NCBI GenBank assembly: GCA_026874595.1
Contig: CM049308.1
Coordinates: 70,716,624 to 70,780,623 of the forward strand
Reading direction: 5' to 3'
DNA: 64,000 nucleotides
From: Sipunculus nudus
Lineage: Eukaryota; Annelida; Sipuncula; Golfingiida; Sipunculidae
Under the pieces are notes generated by a model. That model did not search any database and had not been told where the DNA came from. It saw nothing but the letters and a program-made list of their open reading frames with translations. Below, piece after piece: positions 55,401-61,400 of this stretch (the stretch's first letter is position 1; each line of letters opens with the position of its first letter). The position numbers and the translations under genes are program-made.

Positions 55401-58400
55401 TTTAAAAGAAAATAATGCCACAACATGGCATCTACAAAATTATTCCTTGAATCACTATTAAAAAGTTTTGCACATTGGAGTTTTCAGTACATGCTTAATC
55501 TAATTCATCGAAATAAAATAAAAGATTCAGTAAATTTGGTAAAATAAAAAAAAACATCTTTTCAAATAAAGTATACACACTGTTGGTTGAATGAGGGACA
55601 AACAATATCATTATGCTAATTACAATCTAAGCTTTAATTTATTAATGGAATAAATAGTCAATTTCACACCTGGTAAAGTTTTTACTCCTCTCAAGTAAGG
55701 AATTACTTATCTGATGAACATCCACACTTTCATAGCAATACACCACTTTGTGGACAAAATAAAATGTGTACTTTAATCATTGTAACCCTAGTGGTAAATA
55801 CAAAATCTAAAATGTAGCATTGCATAGCCAAGATTAAAATGAAATACAGAAAATTATAACATATATCTAGTTAATGCACCATCTGGGGGGGGGGGTGGGG
55901 GTGGAAGCCTGCTAGTAGTGGCCAAGCTGAGCCAAGGCAAGCTGCCTGGGGTGGGTTACATAATGCAAGTGAAGGCTGTACTACTACGTGGGCTAGATGT
56001 AAACAACACTTGACATGGTGTATGAAAACTTGAATAAAAGCTACTCTTTTCAATCATTTCCTTTGAAATTTCAGATTTTAAAAGATTAAATCCTTATGTA
56101 TATATGCTGTGAAAAATTAAATCAACAGTGCATACAGGGAAAAAACATGCCATTGCCAACATTGGACAAAATTTAAGGTATTGATTTTTTATTTATGCTA
56201 ATAACTTGAAAATTTGCAAAATTCAGATCTAATTTTGGGTTACAATTGAATCTTGATTAAATAAAGTTATATTCCTGAAAAAAAGTCTCCAGCTTCAGCA
56301 ATTTTCATCTTAGGTGAGTAAATATATTTCTTGATTTTTTAAAAAGTGCATTATGTTTGGGCCCATAACTTTAAAAAGTTACGCAATACTGACATCATTT
56401 CTGGCATGTGCATAGCGAATGTATAGAAAAATATGTATATTATATATGATCAAAGTCAGATCAGTGGTTTTGATATTAGGCAGTCTTAAAGTGTAACAAT
56501 GGGTTTTTAATGGAAAAAGTTTTTCATTAATATCTCGAAGGAATTAAGTCCTAGTGACCAAATTCTTGGCATGATAGGGGATTTTGGAGACATCTAACTG
56601 TATGCCAAATTTAAGGAACTTAAGAGCTGAAGCTCGGGAGCTGAGCTCTAGCAAACTGCATACCACTAGCTTGATGTAAACAATATGTGACATGGTGCTT
56701 GAAAACTTAAATAAAATCTACAGTTTTTGATCAACTGATTTCAGATTTTTGGTGTTACAATGCTGACAAAAACATGCTTTGAAAATTAAATCCACAGCAT
56801 TTACAGGAAAAAACGTGCCATGGTCAAAGTTGGGCAAAATTTAAGGTACCAATTTTTTTCATTTTTGCTAATATTTTAAAAAATTTAAAAGATTTTGATT
56901 TAATTTTGGGTATACAATTTAATTTTGATTAATAAAAGTTATATTACTGGTAAAAAAATTCTTAGCTTAAACAAGTTTTGTGTTAAATGATCAAATTTCT
57001 TTCCTAATTATTTACAAAATGCATTATGTTTGGGCCCATAACTTTTTTAAACTAGAATACAGGTAGTCGACAAGCGACTACGTGTATCCGCCAAAATCAG
57101 AGTAGGACGGGTGAAGTGAGGCATAGATTGAGTGGCAAGGGGAAATTGAGTTACATGTGTTACATAATAGAATGGATCTCTGCCACGTAAACATGATTGT
57201 AGGTGGCGCCACCTGTTATTTGAATGGAAAACTATCCAAGATGTATACACATGCAAAATTTCAGGTGGAAAAGTCAAACCACTGCAGAGATATGAGTGAT
57301 TTTATCCCACAGCAGACAAACAGATAGACGCTGTGCAAAAATGGCTGCAGGTGGCGCCACCATTTTTGTTTATGTTATAAAGCTATCCAAGGGCTACATT
57401 TGTGTAAATTTTTTTTTCCTGATTGGTCAAACGAGTCCGGAGATATAAGCATTAATGTCTGCAGTGTGAACGTGAATGAAGCTGGCGCCACCTGTCATAA
57501 AATCAAGAAAACTATCCAGGATGTATACGCATGCCGAATTACAGGTAATTTGGTCAAACCACTGCAGAGATATGAGTGATTTTAACCCAAGGCAGACAAA
57601 CAGATGGACGCTGTGTAAAAATGGCTGCAGGTGGCACCACCATTTTTGTGTATGTTATAAAGCTATCCAAGGGCTACATTTGTGAAATTTTTTTTCCTGA
57701 TTGGTCGAACGAGTCCAGAGATATAAGAATGGATGTCTACAGCATGAACGTGAATGTAGGTGGTGCCACCTGTCATAAAATCAAGAAAGCTATGTGGGAT
57801 GTATACGCATGCCGAATTACAGGTAATATAGTCAAACCACTGCAGAGATATGAGTGATTTTAACCCAAGGCAGACAAACAGATGGACACTGTGCAAAATT
57901 GGCTGCAGGTTGCTCAACCATTTTTGTGTATGTTATAAAGCTATCCAAGGGCTACATTTGTCTAAAATTTTTTTCCTGATTGGTCAAACGGTTCCTGAGA
58001 TATGAGCATGGATGTCTGCAGCGTTAACGTGAATGTAGGTGGCGCCACCTGTCATAAAATCAAAAAAGCTATCTAGGATGTATACGCATGCTGAATTTTA
58101 GGTGAATTAGTCAAACCACTGCAGAGATATGAGTGATTTTAACCCAAGGCAGATGAACAGATGGACACTGTGCAAACATGGTTGCAGGTGGCGCAACCTT
58201 TTTTTGTGTATGTTATAAAGCTATCCAAGGGCTACATTTGTGCAAAATTTTCTTCCGGATCGGTCAAACGGTTCCCGAGATATGTGGGTTAATGTGTCAA
58301 AACAGACAAACAGATGGACACACTGGAGAGAGGAAGGGTCATAGGTCAAAACAAAATCTGGTTTCCACATAATCCCGGGTTTTGTAAAATTCCGCCCAGC

Positions 58401-61400
58401 AGTTATGGAGGAGTTCTCCGGACACCTACGCGGCCGCGGCGTCCAGCTGAAAACATAGTATCCACAAAACTCTGTTTTGGCGGATACGATGAAGGTGGCG
58501 CCACCTGCCACAAAATCCAGAAAGCCAGCCAAGATGTATATACATGCAAACTTTTAGACAGGTCAAACCACTGCCGAGATATGCGTGATTTTTTCCCATG
58601 GCTGACAAAGAGACCGATGTTGTGCAAAAATGGTAGCAGGTGGCACCACAAGTTTTGCATACGATGAAGAAATATATGAGAACTATACACATGCAAAATT
58701 TCAGGAGGATAAGTCAAACCAGTGCAGAGATATGAGTTATTTAACCCAAAGCAGATGAACAGATTGATGCTGTGCAAAAATGGTTGCAGGTGGCGCCACA
58801 ATTTATTGTGTATGTAATAAAGCTATCCAAGTGCTATATTTGTACAAAATTTTTTGCCTGATTGGTCAAATGAGTCAGAAAATATGTGGCTTAATGTGTC
58901 AAAACAGATGCACTGACGGACACACTGCAGAGATTAAAGGTCAGAGGTCAATGCAAAATATTTTGGCACCAGTTCACATGTAACCTGATAATGGTGTAAA
59001 GTCTGAGAAAAATTTGTTCAGTGGTTTCAGAGTTCTATTCTTGAAAGAAGGCGGCAGAGGCAGCAACAGATGGATGCACTGCAGAGAGGAAAGGTCAGAG
59101 GTAAACGCAAAATATTTTGGCACCAGTTCACGTGACCTGATAATGGTGTAAAGTCTTGGAAAATCTGTCCAGTGGTCTCTGTGTTCTATTCCAGAAACAA
59201 ACGTGGCGCGGTGGAACCCGGTCAAAAACATAGTATATGGAAAACTTTGTTTTGGCTGCGTTCTTTACACAGCGCTTTAACTATAGGCCTACTCCCTATA
59301 TTGTAAGCGCTGTTTGTTATGACCTCGTATCCTGAATTGGTACACCAGAGGGGAGCACTGTATTTTTGTCCAATCAGATGAGACCTTGTGCTGGAAGACA
59401 CAGCCAAGCGAGGAATACACGGAGCCAATCATGTTCATTTCGTTTTGAGTGACAGCTTATCGCCCCGGTCTGAACAGGCCACAGGCTCAGAGAGAATTGC
59501 CCCAGACGTAGTTTGCTCAGGGCCTTGGGCACATAGGATGCCCAACCAGTGAGTTGTAATTCAAACGAAACGTAACAACAAAGGCTGCGTGCACACCTCG
59601 CTGGCTGGTTTCAGTTCTGCAGACAACATATAAATGGCGATGATAACACAGTCATAATGTCATAATTGAATCGGTCGATGATGCCAGAATACAGAGTGAG
59701 CAATTAAAATTTGACAGTAAACTCTCATCTTGAAGCGCAGCTATGGGCGGAGCCAGGATGCCTGTCGAGTGTGTGTTTATTGGTATCTGACTGGCTGCTT
59801 GTCACATCATAAGCACGTTTTTTTCAGCAGACAATGAACCGCCATCTGGTGTCTAAATATATCATAAATGATCAAAACTGGCAGCATGAAAATCAGTTGC
59901 TTCTTTAGAAGCGCAAGATTTCCACTGCCTCGGGAGCGTATGTTTTGGCGAATACAAATATTTATATACTAACCTGACTGGAGACATCTTGTTGATGAAG
60001 ATGAGTTTACCAATGATCCTGGTAGGACTCTCCAACAACACACGGAAGTATTCCTCACCAGACAAATCTATAATAAAACACTTAAATTAATATTTACAGT
60101 AAACACATATCTCTATATATTCTCTTTTCAAACTGGAAAATTACTCTAATACAAAAATATAATATGTATACTGTTTATTTTTCAACAGAATATTTGAAAA
60201 GATATAAAAATAATGGAGAATATGTGTGTTTGCCTGTAACTGAAGCAATATCTTGAACTGTCTGGTCTGTAATATATGAATTATTATTAAATATCCTGTA
60301 AGATTTAATTACTAAATTTATATAAAAATTTACCTTGAGGGAGGAAGGCAAAATGTCTATGTTATGTGTGAACAATATAAGTAAAACATGGTGAAAATAT
60401 TAGGTGGTTTTAAATAATTAAAAGGATAATAAAAAATACCTGAATTGCCACCTTCAGACTGTGCCATCAGGGCTGACATGGACTTAACATGCTCAAACAG
60501 ACTGTCCAGGTACAGCATGGGTAAAGCTGCACTGCTTTTGTAATGCCTGAAGGAAAGTAATTAACATGTATAAGAGATATACAATTTAAAAGAAATATAA
60601 GAATCAAATCCTCAGGCTCATTTTGTTGGTAATTTTGTCCTGTTGAATAGCAGACATTAGAGTATCCACTGGATGTAAGAGTGGCACCTTTTGCATTTTG
60701 AAAGTGTGCAGAAAATCTTGATAGAGAAGCAAAACTGATTCATAATTTTCTGACAAAACCTTACTGCTGGCAAATTATACATTATATCTATAAACATTAT
60801 ATCTGTTTACTTTCATATATTGCCCACCATATGAGACAGATTCTGGTTAAATACGGTAATTCTCCTGGATGGTTGCTAACTTTCCGATTGCACACATATA
60901 TGTCTCTCTCAGGTTTTGTGATTGACAGCAAAATCAAGCAAGGGGTAAGAAAAGATGGTGATCACCATATAGATTGGATTTACATTTTAGTTTGTATATT
61001 CACATGTACTCTCTTGGGTTCAATCCTCAGTTAAGATTACCAGCTGTGAAAAGGAATATAATTGTAATATATGGGCAACAACTGCATTGTAGTTTTTGAC
61101 ATGTTTATTGTCAAACCTCAAAGTAGGACTTATCATTTTAAATAGAATGCCTGTTAAGTCATGTTTTCATGTCTAAATGTTGAGTAAATGATCCTGCTAC
61201 CGGTGGAAAACAATATGACTTAATGAAAACTTGATGAATTCTTTTCAAAGTCACACGGAAAGAAAATGCTACAGAAGCTTACCTCAGTATATAACCTGTA
61301 AGGCCCTCTGGTGGTATCTGTTTTTGAAACATTTCAAGAAGTTGGCTAAAGGCTAGTCGTAGGTCAGGCCGCACTTTTCTGAGAGAATCTTTCGAATTCA

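Larger units (their letters stand above)
54692..59973. other. Intron w3-w4, 5.3 kb
   Basis: It contains A6 (54852-57050) and family B copy 2 with its extension (57051-59257). The remaining 59258-59973 is GC-richer single-copy-looking DNA in which I see no exon. Confidence 0.75.

Noticed and set aside
49362-58983. Recurring short peptides on both strands of family B (for example those with GGATCHKI or DGRCVKMAAGG)
   Set aside because: They come from translating the same tandem unit repeatedly; frames break every 60-130 codons and no start or domain is present.
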